Shown: positions 34,201 to 43,910, counted from the first letter of the stretch. The stretch: 64,000 nucleotides of DNA from Marinobacter lutaoensis (GCF_001981305.1 NZ_MSCW01000010.1:1-64000), one strand, 5' to 3'. Program-made: numbers and translations. The notes: generated from the sequence alone by a model not told the origin.

Positions 34201-34779
34201 ATGTGGACCGGCATCCTGCTTGCCATAGTCGTGCTGTTGGCCCTGGCCATCGTATTTGGCGGTGTCCTCGGCTACGCCTCGGAACGCTTCCGGGTCGAGG
34301 GCAACCCCCTGGTGGACCAGATCGACGCGCTGCTGCCGCAGACCCAGTGCGGCCAGTGCGGTTTCCCTGGCTGCCGTCCCTACGCTGAAGCAATCGCCGG
34401 GGGGGAAGCGATCAACAAGTGCCCACCGGGCGGCGAAAGCACCATCAAAGCCCTGGCCGACCTGCTGGACGTGGAACCCCAGCCGCTGGATGCGGAGCAT
34501 GGCGTCGAACAGGCCAAGCGCGTGGCGGTGATCCGGGAAGACGAATGCATTGGCTGCACCAAGTGCATCCAGGCCTGCCCGGTGGACGCCATCCTCGGCG
34601 CCGCCAAGCACATGCACACCGTGATCGAATCCGAGTGCACCGGCTGCGATCTGTGCGTGGAACCCTGTCCCGTGGACTGCATCGACATGGTGACCCTCGA
34701 ACCCGACATCCGCACCTGGACCTGGACGCCGCCCAGCCCCAACCTCATCGCGACCGATCGCCAGGGAGTCCGAGCCTGA
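34201..34779 (+). CDS. rnfB: Rnf electron transport complex subunit RnfB
   Basis: The ferredoxin-like electron-entry subunit, anchored by one N-terminal TM helix (about residues 3-24). The 192-residue protein has a four-cysteine motif in [17 protein letters not shown] and KCPPGGES (about 46-77), then two classic 4Fe-4S motifs, [17 protein letters not shown] (about 115-131) and [17 protein letters not shown] (about 145-161). Its stop overlaps the rnfC start by one base (TGATG). Confidence 0.96.
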   Translation: MWTGILLAIVVLLALAIVFGGVLGYASERFRVEGNPLVDQIDALLPQTQCGQCGFPGCRPYAEAIAGGEAINKCPPGGESTIKALADLLDVEPQPLDAEHGVEQAKRVAVIREDECIGCTKCIQACPVDAILGAAKHMHTVIESECTGCDLCVEPCPVDCIDMVTLEPDIRTWTWTPPSPNLIATDRQGVRA

Positions 34780-36581
34780 TGACCCAGCTGTGGGATTTCG
34801 CCGGCGGAATCCACCCGCCCGAGAACAAACAACAGTCCACGTCCCGCCCGATTCGTCCGGCGGGAATCCCGGAACGCCTGATCATCCCGCTCCAGCAGCA
34901 CATTGGTCAGCGCGCCGAGCCGGTGGTCCAGGTCGGCGACCGGGTGCTCAAGGGTCAGAAAATCGCCGACGTCCGCTCCGGACTCGGCGTTCCCGTGCAT
35001 GCGCCCACCTCCGGCATCGTTGAATCCATCGGCGAGCACCCGGTCCCCCACCCGTCCGGTCTGGCCGATCTTTGCGTGTTCCTGCGCCCCGACGGCGAAG
35101 ACCAGTGGCGGCCACGCTCGCCGGTCCGTGACTACCGGGAGCTGGATCGGGACACGGTTCTCGGTCTCATCCGCGAGGCCGGCATCGCCGGTATGGGGGG
35201 CGCCGGTTTCCCGACCAACGTCAAGCTGTCCCCGCCCAGGGACCGCAAGGTGCATACCCTGATTCTCAACGGCGCCGAGTGTGAGCCCTACATCACCGCC
35301 GACGACATGACCATGCGGGAGCGGGCGGACGACGTGGTGGCCGGACTGAAGGTCATGGCCTGGCTGCTGCGCCCCGAGCGCTGCGTGATCGGCATCGAGG
35401 ACAACAAACCCGAGGCCGCCGAGGCCATGCGCAAGGCTTGCGAGGGCACCCAGACCGAGGTGGTGGTGATTCCCACCAAGTATCCGTCCGGCGGAGAAAA
35501 GCAGCTGATCCGCATCCTCACGGGCCTGGAAGTGCCCAGTGGCGGAATTCCCGCCGACATCGGTGTCATGTGCCAGAACATCGGGACCGCCGTGGCCGTG
35601 GCGCGGGCCGTGTTCAACGACGAACCCCTGATTTCCCGGGTGGTGACCCTGACCGGGGGCGCTCTGCGTGAACCGGGCAATGTCGATGCCTTGATCGGCA
35701 CCCCCATGTCCTACCTTCTGGAACGGGCCGGCTGGCGGCCGGAACAGGTCGGCCGGCTGGTGCTGGGGGGGCCGATGATGGGCTTTACCCTGCCCGACAC
35801 CGAAGTGCCGGTGACCAAGACCAGCAACTGCGTGATTGCCGCCACCGCCACTGAGCTGCCGGCACCGCCGCCCCAGCAACCGTGTATCCGCTGCGGCCAG
35901 TGCGCCGAGGTCTGCCCCATGGAACTGCTGCCGCAGCAGTTGTTCTGGCACGCTCGGGCTGAGGAGTTCGACAAGGCAGAACACCTCAACCTGTTCGACT
36001 GTATCGAATGCGGTGCCTGCGCCTACGTCTGCCCCAGTGCCATTCCGCTGGTCCAGTACTACCGCTTCGCCAAAGGCGAGATCCGCGTGCAGCGTGCGGA
36101 GCAGGCCAAGGCCGACCGCGCCCGGGAGCGCTTCGAGGCGCGTCAGGCCAGGCTGGAACGGGAACAGCAGGAGAAGGAACAGAAGCGCCGGGAACGGGCC
36201 AAGGCGGCTGCCGAGGCCCAGGCCCGCAAACGCGCCGAGGCGGAACAGGCCACCGCCCGGGACGACGCCGGCGAGGTGGACGAGCGGGCCGCCAAGGCCG
36301 CCCTGGTGCGACAGGCCCTGGAACGCAAGAAAGCCCGGACCGGTGCTCCCGCGGCAGCCGAACCGCCGGACCTGGAAGCCCTGGAAAAACAGTGGCTCCA
36401 GGCCCGGGCCAAGCTGGACACCATGCAGGGCCTGCTGGCGGAAGCCAAGGCCAAGCAGGCCGACAACGTCGATAAACTGGAACGGGCCGTGGCCAAGAAC
36501 CAGGAGCGGGTTCAGCGGGCCGAACAGGCGTTAAACGACGCCAGACAGTCGTTGCAGAATCCGTCCCAGACCACCCATTAA
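34779..36581 (+). CDS. rnfC: Rnf electron transport complex subunit RnfC
   Basis: The peripheral subunit that binds NADH and FMN and carries two [4Fe-4S] clusters. The 600-residue protein has an N-terminal barrel-sandwich domain, the nucleotide-binding region [13 protein letters not shown] and '[13 protein letters not shown]' (about 145-175), an SLBB domain, and two ferredoxin motifs, [17 protein letters not shown] (near 369) and [17 protein letters not shown] (near 408). From about residue 435 to the end is a long charged coiled-coil tail rich in Ala, Arg, Glu and Lys, variable among RnfC proteins. The start at 34779 overlaps the rnfB stop. Confidence 0.95.
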   Translation: MTQLWDFAGGIHPPENKQQSTSRPIRPAGIPERLIIPLQQHIGQRAEPVVQVGDRVLKGQKIADVRSGLGVPVHAPTSGIVESIGEHPVPHPSGLADLCVFLRPDGEDQWRPRSPVRDYRELDRDTVLGLIREAGIAGMGGAGFPTNVKLSPPRDRKVHTLILNGAECEPYITADDMTMRERADDVVAGLKVMAWLLRPERCVIGIEDNKPEAAEAMRKACEGTQTEVVVIPTKYPSGGEKQLIRILTGLEVPSGGIPADIGVMCQNIGTAVAVARAVFNDEPLISRVVTLTGGALREPGNVDALIGTPMSYLLERAGWRPEQVGRLVLGGPMMGFTLPDTEVPVTKTSNCVIAATATELPAPPPQQPCIRCGQCAEVCPMELLPQQLFWHARAEEFDKAEHLNLFDCIECGACAYVCPSAIPLVQYYRFAKGEIRVQRAEQAKADRARERFEARQARLEREQQEKEQKRRERAKAAAEAQARKRAEAEQATARDDAGEVDERAAKAALVRQALERKKARTGAPAAAEPPDLEALEKQWLQARAKLDTMQGLLAEAKAKQADNVDKLERAVAKNQERVQRAEQALNDARQSLQNPSQTTH

Positions 36582-36603
36582 CCGAGTTCAGGCCAGACGA
36601 TCC

Positions 36604-37656
36604 ATGGCATTCGTACAACAGTCCTCTCCTCACACGCATCGTGCCCGCCCGACCTCGCGGGTCATGCTCTGGGTGATCCTGGCAACCCTGCCGGGGCTGC
36701 TCGCCCAAACGCTGTTTTTTGGCTGGGGCAACCTGATCAACGTCCTGTGGTGCGTGGGCCTCGCGGTTGTGGCAGAAGCCGCCGTGCTGTGGCTGAGGAA
36801 AAAACCGCTGTCGGTTTTCCTCAGGGACAACACCGCCGCCGTGACCGGCCTGCTGCTGGGCCTGTCCCTGCCGCCCCTCGCCCCCTGGTGGGTCTCCGCG
36901 GTGGCCGTGGTGACCGCCATCGTCATCGCCAAACAGCTCTATGGCGGTCTGGGCTCCAATCCCTTTAACCCGGCCATGGCCGGCTACGCCCTGGTCCTGA
37001 TCTCGTTTCCGGTGGCCATGACCACCAACTGGCCCGAAGCGGCCATGCTGTTTCAGGGGGCGCCGGACTTTGCCGACACTCTGGCCCGAATTTTTTCCGG
37101 CACCCAGACCGCAATCGACGGCTGGACCATGGCCACACCACTGGACGAATACAAGCACAAGGTGGCCACCCACACCGCCGCCGAGATTCTCCGGCATCCC
37201 ACCTTTGGCGAAGGTATCGCCCGGGGCTGGGAATGGGTCAATGCCGCCTTTCTGGCCGGCGGGTTATGCCTGCTGGCCCTGCGCATCATGACCTGGCACA
37301 TCCCGGTCAGTTTTCTGGCGGGGCTCGGGCTCATGAGCCTGGCGTTTGGCAGCAACCCCGACCAGCACGCGCCCCTGTCCCTGCATCTGCTGGCCGGCGG
37401 CACCATGCTGGGCGCCTTTTTTATCGCCACCGATCCGGTGACGGCCGCCACCAGCCATCAGGGTAAACTGATCTATGGCGCTGGTATCGGCATTCTGGTG
37501 TACCTCATCCGTACCTGGGGCAACTATCCGGACGCCGTTGCCTTCAGCGTACTTCTGATGAACTTCGCCGTGCCGTTCATCGACTACTACACGCCGCCCC
37601 GAACCTTCGGCCACCACAAGGCCCGGCGGGGTTTGCCGAGCAGGAACCGGGGGTAA
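36604..37656 (+). CDS. rnfD: Rnf electron transport complex subunit RnfD
   Basis: A polytopic subunit holding covalently bound FMN. The 350-residue protein has the covalent-flavin region [14 protein letters not shown]; Thr178 of TMAT is the likely FMN-linked residue by analogy with the (S/T)xAT sites of RnfD and NqrB. Further signatures are [19 protein letters not shown] (about 118-136) and '[13 protein letters not shown]' (about 272-284). About nine TM segments are visible. The C-terminal tail after residue 335 is short and basic. rnfG follows seven bases later. Confidence 0.95.
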   Translation: MAFVQQSSPHTHRARPTSRVMLWVILATLPGLLAQTLFFGWGNLINVLWCVGLAVVAEAAVLWLRKKPLSVFLRDNTAAVTGLLLGLSLPPLAPWWVSAVAVVTAIVIAKQLYGGLGSNPFNPAMAGYALVLISFPVAMTTNWPEAAMLFQGAPDFADTLARIFSGTQTAIDGWTMATPLDEYKHKVATHTAAEILRHPTFGEGIARGWEWVNAAFLAGGLCLLALRIMTWHIPVSFLAGLGLMSLAFGSNPDQHAPLSLHLLAGGTMLGAFFIATDPVTAATSHQGKLIYGAGIGILVYLIRTWGNYPDAVAFSVLLMNFAVPFIDYYTPPRTFGHHKARRGLPSRNRG

Positions 37657-37663
37657 GTACGTC

Positions 37664-38305
37664 ATGGCCGCACTCGCTCAATCGATTCGCCGCAGCGCCA
37701 TCGGGCTCGGTCTGTTCGCCATCTTCACCGGCGGCTCCATCGCCCTGACGCAGGCACTGACCCACGAACGCATCCAGGCGCAGGCCGCCCGGGCCGAGGC
37801 TCGGGCACTGTTCGAAATCATTCCGGAAAACCGGATCGACAACGACCTGCTGCGGGATACCGTCACGCTGCCGGCGGGCGCCCCCTTGCCCACCCCGGGC
37901 CCCGTTACCGGCTGGGTAGCACGCCGCGACGGCGAGCCGGTGGGACTGATCCTCCCAGTGGTGGCACCGGACGGCTACTCCGGCGCCATCCGCCTGCTGG
38001 TGGGTCTGGATCCCGACGGCACGGTGCTGGGGGTCCGGGTAACCAGCCACAAGGAAACACCGGGGTTGGGTGATCGCATCGAGACCAAGAAATCCAACTG
38101 GGTCCACGCCTTCGAGGGGCGTTCCCTGGACAACACCGAACGCCCCCGCTGGAACGTAAAAAAGGACGGCGGTGACTTCGATCAGTTCACCGGTGCCACC
38201 ATTACCCCCCGCGCGGTCGTCAAGGCGGTGGCCAGGACCCTGGTGTACTATCGTCAACACCGCGAGGAAATCCTTCGACGGCTGCACGTAGAGGAGCGTT
38301 CCTGA
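37664..38305 (+). CDS. rnfG: Rnf electron transport complex subunit RnfG
   Basis: A periplasmic flavoprotein subunit anchored by one N-terminal TM helix (about residues 10-32). The 213-residue protein contains an FMN-binding domain with [18 protein letters not shown]; Thr179 of TGAT is the expected site of covalent FMN attachment by phosphoester linkage. Upstream '[17 protein letters not shown]' is another family signature. It sits between rnfD and rnfE with gaps of seven and two bases. An ApbE flavin transferase is needed for attachment and is not in this window. Confidence 0.95.
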   Translation: MAALAQSIRRSAIGLGLFAIFTGGSIALTQALTHERIQAQAARAEARALFEIIPENRIDNDLLRDTVTLPAGAPLPTPGPVTGWVARRDGEPVGLILPVVAPDGYSGAIRLLVGLDPDGTVLGVRVTSHKETPGLGDRIETKKSNWVHAFEGRSLDNTERPRWNVKKDGGDFDQFTGATITPRAVVKAVARTLVYYRQHREEILRRLHVEERS

Positions 38306-38307
38306 CC

Positions 38308-39027
38308 ATGGCCAGCAAAACATCCGCCGACATCATCCGAGACGGCCTGTGGAACAACAACCCGGCGCTGGTGCAGGTGCTCGGCCTGTGTCCATTGCTG
38401 GCGGTGACCAGTACCGTGGTCAATGCCCTCGGCCTCGGACTGGCCACGCTGATGGTGCTGATGGGCTCCAATCTGGCGGTGTCGCTGATTCGCAATTTCG
38501 TCAGCGAATCGGTGCGGCTGCCCGCATTCGTGATGATCATTGCGTCGTTTGTCACCTGCGCCGAGCTCCTGATGCAGGCCTTTACCTATGAGCTGTATCA
38601 GATCCTCGGCATCTTCATTCCCCTGATCGTGACCAACTGCGCCATCCTGGGCCGTGCCGATGCCTTCGCCTCCAAAAACGCGCCGGGCCCCGCTCTACTC
38701 GACGGTGCCATGATGGGACTGGGCTTCCTGCTGGTGCTGGTCACCCTCGGCGGCCTCCGGGAACTGGTCGGCCAGGGCACGCTGTTCGCCGACATGCAGC
38801 TGCTGTTCGGCCCCGCCGCCGCCCGCTGGGTGATCCGCCCCTTTGAACACTACCCCGACATGCTGTTCATGGTACTGCCGCCCGGCGCCTTTATGGGGCT
38901 GGGCCTGCTGATCGCCCTGAAAAACGCCATCGACACACACCTGCAGGAAAAACGGAAAGCCGTGGCGACGCAGGAGCCCGTGACCAGCGGCAGCAAGAGG
39001 GTCCGGGTAACCGGCCACGTTTCCTGA
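38308..39027 (+). CDS. rnfE: Rnf electron transport complex subunit RnfE
   Basis: The second RnfA-like six-helix membrane subunit. The 239-residue protein starts [30 protein letters not shown], with the conserved Cys of GLCPLLAV and another in '[19 protein letters not shown]' (about 109-127), which together with RnfA bind a cluster in the membrane plane. The C-terminal 25 residues are hydrophilic. Last of the six rnf genes; nth follows 25 bases downstream as in E. coli rsx-nth. Confidence 0.95.
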   Translation: MASKTSADIIRDGLWNNNPALVQVLGLCPLLAVTSTVVNALGLGLATLMVLMGSNLAVSLIRNFVSESVRLPAFVMIIASFVTCAELLMQAFTYELYQILGIFIPLIVTNCAILGRADAFASKNAPGPALLDGAMMGLGFLLVLVTLGGLRELVGQGTLFADMQLLFGPAAARWVIRPFEHYPDMLFMVLPPGAFMGLGLLIALKNAIDTHLQEKRKAVATQEPVTSGSKRVRVTGHVS

Positions 39028-39052
39028 ACCGACAGACACCGATGGAAACCGG

Positions 39053-39691
39053 ATGAACAGACAGAAGCGGACCGAGATTTTCCGGCGGCTGCGGGAGGCC
39101 AACCCGAAGCCGACCACCGAGCTGAACTATTCCACCCCGTTTGAACTTCTGGTGGCGGTCATCCTCTCCGCCCAGGCAACCGATGTTGGCGTCAACAAGG
39201 CCACGGCCCGGCTGTTTCCCGTCGCCAACACCCCCGAAGCCATCCTGGCGCTGGGGGTCGATGGTCTGAAGGAATACATCAAGACCATCGGGCTCTACAA
39301 CAGCAAGGCCGAGAACATCATCAAGACCTGCCGGATCCTGATCGAAAAACACGGAGGCCAGGTTCCGGACAACCGGAAAGATCTGGAAGCCTTGCCCGGG
39401 GTCGGCCGGAAGACCGCGAACGTGGTGCTCAACACCGCCTTCGGGCAACCCACCATGGCCGTGGACACCCACATTTTCCGGGTTGCCAACCGTACCGGCA
39501 TCGCGCCGGGCAAGAACGTTCTGGAGGTGGAACAGCGGCTGCTGCGCCTGGTTCCCAGGGAATTCCTCCAGGACGCCCACCACTGGCTGATCCTCCATGG
39601 TCGTTACACCTGCACCGCCCGCAAGCCGAAATGCGGTGCCTGCATCATCGAGGATCTTTGCGAATTCAAGGACAAGCGGGACTATCTCTGA
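39053..39691 (+). CDS. nth: Endonuclease III
   Basis: A DNA glycosylase/AP lyase removing oxidised pyrimidines. The 212-residue protein has the helix-hairpin-helix LPGVGRKTANVVLNTAFG with catalytic Lys (Lys120 in E. coli numbering), the catalytic Asp in VDTHIFRVANR, and the C-terminal [4Fe-4S] ligands in CTARKPKCGACIIEDLC (C-x6-C-x2-C-x5-C). It ends the rnf transcript, the same position it has in E. coli. The gap that follows contains a possible small frame and a hairpin. Confidence 0.97.
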   Translation: MNRQKRTEIFRRLREANPKPTTELNYSTPFELLVAVILSAQATDVGVNKATARLFPVANTPEAILALGVDGLKEYIKTIGLYNSKAENIIKTCRILIEKHGGQVPDNRKDLEALPGVGRKTANVVLNTAFGQPTMAVDTHIFRVANRTGIAPGKNVLEVEQRLLRLVPREFLQDAHHWLILHGRYTCTARKPKCGACIIEDLCEFKDKRDYL

Positions 39692-39819
39692 ACCCGCCGG
39701 TCGTCAGCGTAACCGTCTCCGGTGCGCATCCGTTCCCATCGCGCTCGAGCGGCCCCTCAGCCACGCGTCTATGACCAAGGCGAGCCAGACAGAGCGCACC
39801 ACTTAGGAGCATGGTGATC

Positions 39820-39927
39820 ATGGTCAACAGCCAGACCGTTCGCCTCTTGATGCTTCCCGATACCGGCCACTCCGGCCGTGCCGGATCCAGACGTACCGGT
39901 GTTTCCGGACGACGCAAGGGCGTATAG
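39820..39927 (+). CDS. Possible 35-residue small protein (doubtful)
   Basis: An ATG at 39820 lies ten bases after AGGAG and opens a 35-codon frame (MVNSQTVRLLMLPDTG..., C-terminus rich in Gly, Ser and Arg), ending just before a perfect hairpin. Two earlier in-frame starts (ATG 39811, GTG 39814) exist but sit closer to the ribosome site. The product is basic, has no TM segment and no family I recognise. The ribosome site and hairpin are the only support; it may be noncoding. Confidence 0.25.
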   Translation: MVNSQTVRLLMLPDTGHSGRAGSRRTGVSGRRKGV

Positions 39928-39951
39928 CCGGCGAAGTGTCCTTCGCCGGCT
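39926..39951. terminator. 11-bp perfect hairpin between convergent genes
   Basis: AGCCGGCGAAG (39926-39936) and CTTCGCCGGCT (39941-39951) pair completely over a TGTC loop. It lies between nth and the convergent chalcone-isomerase-like gene. No strong T run follows on either strand, so it is a probable but unproven bidirectional terminator. Confidence 0.5.
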
Positions 39952-39964
39952 GCGTTCCGTCCTG

Positions 39965-40540
39965 TCAGCGTTTGCCAAGCATTTTCTGCTTGAGGTCCTT
40001 CTGAGCCGGCTTGTCGGACAACCAGATGCCGAACAGGGCCTTCTTGAAGGCCAGGTCGCCTACGGTATCCTTGTACTCACCGTTCTTCAGGACCCGAACC
40101 CCCTGCCCCGGCAGATACACCAGATCGAACACATCGCCTTCCTTGATTTCTTCCTGGAACACGGCCATGAAGCGGTCGATGTCATCCTGAATCGGTGCGG
40201 TGTTGCCATGGGTGGAAGCCTCGAATCCGTCCATGGTGGCCTCCGTCATCCGCTCGCTGGTGATCATGCCCGAGATGATGTGCAGCGTGATCGCCTGGGG
40301 TTCATCGGCGTTGATCACCGCCTCCCCATCATTAACGCTCTCGGGAACATAGAGCCCCCCGACGTACAGGTCCATGAACCACTTGGAGCGGGTGCCGGCA
40401 CCGTTGAGCTTTAGCTCGGTGCCCATCGCCTGATAGGTATCCGGGACCTCCACGCCATCCACGGTCAGGGCGGAGGCCGGCGCGGACAGAGCCGCGGTCA
40501 GCATCAGACTGGCAAAGCCTGCAGATAGAGCCTTCTTCAT
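39965..40540 (-). CDS. Chalcone isomerase-like exported protein
   Basis: A 191-residue protein with a clear signal peptide (MKKALSAGFASLMLTAALSA then PASA, cleavage after about residue 24) and a chalcone-isomerase-like domain: 'YQAMGTELKLNGAGTRSKW', 'FMDLYVGGLYVPE' and a C-terminal 'LAFKKALFGIWLSDKPAQKDLK'. Bacterial members are periplasmic and of uncertain function; fatty-acid binding is known for plant relatives, true chalcone isomerase activity is not expected. ATG 40540 has AAGGA at proper distance; the frame extends further upstream without a better start. It lies downstream of rpoS, after a terminator, in the same direction. Confidence 0.88.
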   Translation of the reverse strand: MKKALSAGFASLMLTAALSAPASALTVDGVEVPDTYQAMGTELKLNGAGTRSKWFMDLYVGGLYVPESVNDGEAVINADEPQAITLHIISGMITSERMTEATMDGFEASTHGNTAPIQDDIDRFMAVFQEEIKEGDVFDLVYLPGQGVRVLKNGEYKDTVGDLAFKKALFGIWLSDKPAQKDLKQKMLGKR

Positions 40541-40671
40541 AGTCCTTTCCTTTTCCTTATTATTCACGTGTTCATTCGTCACCGGGGTCGACGCCCGACC
40601 CGCCCGGTCCAGGCATTCTAGCAGCGGCCGGGCAGCCCGGAGCGCCACCTGGTTCTCATTTGCAGGGGATT

Positions 40672-40707
40672 AAAACAGAAAAGCCGGCCCGTTGCATGGG
40701 CCGGCTT
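40672..40707 (-). terminator. Intrinsic terminator of rpoS
   Basis: AAGCCGGCCC (40681-40690) pairs with GGGCCGGCTT (40698-40707) over a seven-base loop. On the minus strand TTCTGTTTTAAT follows. It begins 25 bases after the rpoS stop. Confidence 0.85.
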
Positions 40708-40732
40708 GTCGCTGCCGGGCGTCAGGACAGCA

Positions 40733-41722
40733 CTACTTGAACAGCAGGCTTCCCGACAGCCCTTCCTTCTCCAGGATTTCCCGAAGCCGACGCAGCGCCT
40801 CAACCTGGATCTGTCGTACCCGCTCACGGGTCAGGCCGATTTCCTGACCGACCTCCTCCAACGTGCTCACGGGGTAACCGCGCAGACCAAAGCGACGAGA
40901 CAGGACCTCCTGTTGTTTGTCGCTGAGCTGGTCAATCCACTTCTCCAGGCAGGAGCACATGTTGTTATCCTGCAAGACATCCGCCGGGTCACTGGCGCCT
41001 TCATCGGCGACCGTATCCATCAGCGACTTGTCACCACCGGAACCGATCGGGGTGTCCATGGAAGCCACCCGCTCGTTCAGGCCGAGCAGTCGCTTAACGT
41101 CTTCCACCGGCTTGTCCACCACCCGGGCGATTTCCTCCGCCGACGGTTCGTGGTCCAGTTTCTGGGTCAGTTCCCGGGAGGCCCTCAGATACAGATTCAG
41201 TTCCTTGACCACGTGAATTGGCAGGCGAATGGTGCGGGTCTGATTCATGATGGCCCGCTCAATGGTCTGCCGAATCCACCAGGTGGCGTAGGTGGAAAAA
41301 CGGAACCCCCGCTCCGGATCGAACTTCTCAACCGCGCGGATCAGCCCCAGATTGCCTTCCTCGATCAGGTCCAGAAGGGTCAGCCCACGGTTGACGTACC
41401 GGCGGGCGATCTTGACCACCAGACGCAGGTTGCTTTCGATCATGCGCTTGCGCCCGGCTTCCTCGCCCTTGCGGGCCAGTCGCGCGAAGTAAACTTCTTC
41501 CTCGGGGGTCAGAAGGGGGGAAAACCCGATTTCGTTGAGATATAGCTGGGTGGCGTCCAGCTGTTTCTGGTTGGTGAGATACCGTCCCTGGGTGGAGAAA
41601 TCCTCTTCCTCGGTCATATCCGTCGCATCCTTGTCGACTTTGTCTTCAGCGATAGCCTGCTCCTCAGTGTCGTCAAGATCCTCGGCACGATCAACGATGA
41701 TATCTTCTTGCTCGTCAGACAT
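40733..41722 (-). CDS. rpoS: RNA polymerase sigma factor RpoS
   Basis: The general stress and stationary-phase sigma factor. The 329-residue protein has an acidic N-terminus ([18 protein letters not shown]), region 1.2 with [20 protein letters not shown], region 2 with '[18 protein letters not shown]' and '[17 protein letters not shown]', region 3, and region 4 helix-turn-helix with '[19 protein letters not shown]'. The '[14 protein letters not shown]' segment is typical of RpoS. ATG 41722 is preferred because it matches known N-termini and has GGGG eight bases upstream. It follows nlpD, where rpoS promoters are usually found. Confidence 0.97.
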   Translation of the reverse strand: MSDEQEDIIVDRAEDLDDTEEQAIAEDKVDKDATDMTEEEDFSTQGRYLTNQKQLDATQLYLNEIGFSPLLTPEEEVYFARLARKGEEAGRKRMIESNLRLVVKIARRYVNRGLTLLDLIEEGNLGLIRAVEKFDPERGFRFSTYATWWIRQTIERAIMNQTRTIRLPIHVVKELNLYLRASRELTQKLDHEPSAEEIARVVDKPVEDVKRLLGLNERVASMDTPIGSGGDKSLMDTVADEGASDPADVLQDNNMCSCLEKWIDQLSDKQQEVLSRRFGLRGYPVSTLEEVGQEIGLTRERVRQIQVEALRRLREILEKEGLSGSLLFK

Positions 41723-41893
41723 GTCTATTGCCCCGCCTCTCAAAATCCTGCATTGAAGCCCGTTACTTCTTGTTGTTGCGGACACTGTCAGTCTTGCCAC
41801 CTGGCCTTGCCGGGAGAATGCCGGAACATCGTCCCGGGCCGATGGTCATTGTTGTTCTTTGATTGATTCGAGCGTTCTCGGCTGCCGGGTGGA
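41723..41893 (-). promoter_or_regulatory. nlpD-rpoS gap, rpoS leader
   Basis: A 171-bp gap forming the rpoS 5' leader. In E. coli the main rpoS promoter lies inside nlpD and the long leader is controlled by Hfq-dependent small RNAs; the same layout is possible here. I see only the GGGG ribosome site and no clear promoter or extended hairpin. Confidence 0.3.
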
Positions 41894-42760
41894 TCAGCGG
41901 GGGGGAAGGTAATGGAGGGGGTCGACGGGGTTGCCATTTTTCCGGATTTCAAAATGCAACATGGGCCGCTCCGCTCCGCTGCTTCCTAGCTCCGCAATCA
42001 CCTGTCCGGCTGTTACGTCCTCCCCTTCCTGCACCAGAATCTTCCGGTTGTGGGCATAAGCACTCAAATAGTGCTCATTATGGTTCACGATAATCAGGTT
42101 ACCGTATCCAAGCAACCCATTGCCGGCGTACACCACGTTACCGCTGGCTGCGGCCCGGACCGCGTCGCCGGCCTGTCCGGCAATGTCGATGCCCTTGTTG
42201 ACTTTTCCGGATGTGGAATATCCTGCAATTACAGTGCCACCATGGGGCCAGCGCCAGTTGATCCCCGCCACGGTCTGATTACGATCCGGCAGCGGCTGGT
42301 CGCGCCCGGCGGCCCGGGTCACCTTGGGCCGGGGCGCGCTCTTTGGCGTCTGCACCGGCGCCCGGGGCCGTGTTGTGGGCGCGGCGGCGACCTTCGGCTG
42401 AGAACCATTGTCACGGGCGGATGTGACAGTTCCACGACGGTCCAGGCGCAACACCTGCCCCACCCGGATGGTCCAGGGCGGGCCGATGCCGTTGGCGCTA
42501 CCCAACTCGCGGTAGTCCCGGCCATAGCGCCAGGCAATGCTGTACAGGGTTTCACCGGGCTTGACCACGTGCCGGCCCCAGTAAACCGGAGGATTGTAAA
42601 GGTCGTCCTGATAGATGGCGGGGGAGTTGCAGCCGCCGAGCCACACCAGAACGATGACGGGAAGCAGCCCCTTCAGGGAACGAGAGCGGGTAAAGGCACC
42701 GGAAGGGAACCGCGGGAAGGCCGAGAGGACGGCATGGATGAACCCACGAAAGCTGCTCAC
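41894..42760 (-). CDS. nlpD: NlpD-like LysM/M23 lipoprotein, murein hydrolase activator
   Basis: An outer-membrane lipoprotein that activates AmiC-type amidases for daughter-cell separation. The 288-residue protein has a lipobox WLGGC with lipidated Cys44 after a rather long basic n-region, a LysM domain at residues 64-106 (HVVKPGETLYSIAWRYG...), a Pro/Arg-rich linker, and a C-terminal M23/LytM domain from about 175. The metal-ligand positions are degenerate (NKGID instead of HxxxD, MLHFE instead of HLHFE), as in NlpD/EnvC activators that lack peptidase activity. It lies upstream of rpoS as in E. coli. The start codon is uncertain because of the long n-region. Confidence 0.94.
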   Translation of the reverse strand: MSSFRGFIHAVLSAFPRFPSGAFTRSRSLKGLLPVIVLVWLGGCNSPAIYQDDLYNPPVYWGRHVVKPGETLYSIAWRYGRDYRELGSANGIGPPWTIRVGQVLRLDRRGTVTSARDNGSQPKVAAAPTTRPRAPVQTPKSAPRPKVTRAAGRDQPLPDRNQTVAGINWRWPHGGTVIAGYSTSGKVNKGIDIAGQAGDAVRAAASGNVVYAGNGLLGYGNLIIVNHNEHYLSAYAHNRKILVQEGEDVTAGQVIAELGSSGAERPMLHFEIRKNGNPVDPLHYLPPR

Positions 42761-42807
42761 AGGAATAAGAATTCTGCTGTTATAGTGAATCCGTATAAAA
42801 CGGACGA

Positions 42808-42823
42808 AAAGCCGAGAGGCTTT
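42808..42823. terminator. Short hairpin, possible terminator of the pcm-DUF368 transcript
   Basis: AAAGCC (42808-42813) and GGCTTT (42818-42823) enclose GAGA. On the minus strand TTCGTCCGTTTT follows, and on the plus strand CTCAAGTTTTT follows. The stem is only six base pairs. Confidence 0.4.
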
Positions 42824-42825
42824 CT

Positions 42826-42936
42826 CAAGTTTTTAGAGTAACTTGCTAATTTATTGCATATTTTCTGGACTAATCCAAGTTACTCGGGCGTTACCCTTGT
42901 TACCTTGGGGAACACTCATTTTGTGCGCAAGGTAAC
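42826..42936. repeat. Cluster of GTTAC/GTAAC inverted repeats
   Basis: GAGTAACTTG (42836-42845) and CAAGTTACTC (42876-42885) are perfect 10-bp inverted repeats with a 30-base AT-rich loop. More copies of GTTAC occur at 42890-42894 and 42899-42903, and GTTACCTT (42899-42906) is mirrored by AAGGTAAC (42929-42936) inside the DUF368 3' end. The AT-rich stretch contrasts with the GC-rich neighbourhood. Confidence 0.55.
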
Positions 42937-43910
42937 ACTTTCCGTTCGCCCAACCGCTCGATCACCAATACCGTGAGCAACCCGAGAATCGCCAGAGCCA
43001 AGGCCGGGAGTACCTGGGGATCCAGACCGGTCACCGCCTGGTAATGGCTTGGCCACAAGTTCGCTTCCTGCAACGGCACCGACTCCCCGGCCCGATTGGT
43101 ACGCCAGCTGAGGACTTCCCGCCAGGGCCAGACCTTGTTCAGGGAACCCACCATGAAACCGGTCAGCAACGCCAGCACCAGATCGTGACAATGTCGAAAG
43201 GCCCAGGTAATCAGCCGCGCCACGGACAGCAGCCCCAGCACGCAGCCAGTCATGAACAGCGCCAGCAGCACCAGTTCTCCATCCCGGATGGCCGCCAACA
43301 CCGGGGCATACATGCCGATGATGACCAGAATGAAGCTGCCGGAAATGCCGGGCAGGATCATGGCGCAGATGGCCAGCGCCCCCGCCGCCAGAAACGTCAG
43401 GGGCGACGGGGCAAGGGCACCGGCGGGCAACGACGTGATCCACCAGGCCGCCCCGGCCCCAGCCAGCAGTGGCCACAGCAGGGCCGGACGCAAACGGCGC
43501 ACCTGACGCCCCACGTGCCATACGGACGCCAGAATCAGGCCGAAGAAAAAGCTCCAGACCAGAACCGGCTGGCTCTTCAGAGCCAGAGTGATGACCGACG
43601 CCAGGGACACGATACTGCACAGAATGCCAGCCACCAGGCTCAGGAGAAAACGGCCATCGCACGCTTGCCAGAAGGCCCTGACGTGCCCTTTCAGCAGATG
43701 CCGGAAAATGGCCACAGGCACCGCGTTAACGGCCGCCAGCAGGCGAAAATAGATGCCTGTGATGAAGGCAATGGTCCCCCCTGAAACCCCCGGCACGATA
43801 TCCGCCGCGCCCATGGCGATCCCCCGGGCAAACACCCCCGACAGCCGCTGGCCGCGCGCCTCCTGACGGTCTTGTAGGCTCTCGCCCGCCCGCGTCTCGG
43901 GTCCCGTCAT
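42900..43910 (-). CDS. DUF368 family membrane protein, probable undecaprenyl phosphate translocase
   Basis: A 336-residue polytopic membrane protein with about eight hydrophobic segments. Family signatures are [27 protein letters not shown] (residues about 28-55) and the internally repeated [23 protein letters not shown] (about 180-202), showing inverted-repeat symmetry. DUF368 proteins (PopT) and some DedA proteins were shown to recycle undecaprenyl phosphate across the membrane, so this is the likely role. Its start overlaps the pcm stop by four bases, so it is cotranslated with pcm and surE. Confidence 0.9.
   Translation of the reverse strand: MTGPETRAGESLQDRQEARGQRLSGVFARGIAMGAADIVPGVSGGTIAFITGIYFRLLAAVNAVPVAIFRHLLKGHVRAFWQACDGRFLLSLVAGILCSIVSLASVITLALKSQPVLVWSFFFGLILASVWHVGRQVRRLRPALLWPLLAGAGAAWWITSLPAGALAPSPLTFLAAGALAICAMILPGISGSFILVIIGMYAPVLAAIRDGELVLLALFMTGCVLGLLSVARLITWAFRHCHDLVLALLTGFMVGSLNKVWPWREVLSWRTNRAGESVPLQEANLWPSHYQAVTGLDPQVLPALALAILGLLTVLVIERLGERKVLPCAQNECSPR

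Noticed and set aside
34201..38305. Considered a Na+-NQR operon instead of Rnf
   Set aside because: The RnfB protein with its multiple ferredoxin motifs and the RnfC ferredoxin motifs, the A-B-C-D-G-E order and adjacent nth fit Rnf/Rsx; Nqr lacks an RnfB subunit and has NqrF.
39666..39917. An 83-codon minus-strand frame in the nth downstream gap with a hydrophobic stretch
   Set aside because: It overlaps the end of nth, has no clear ribosome site, and its hydrophobic part is the reverse of the putative small frame; not enough to call a gene.
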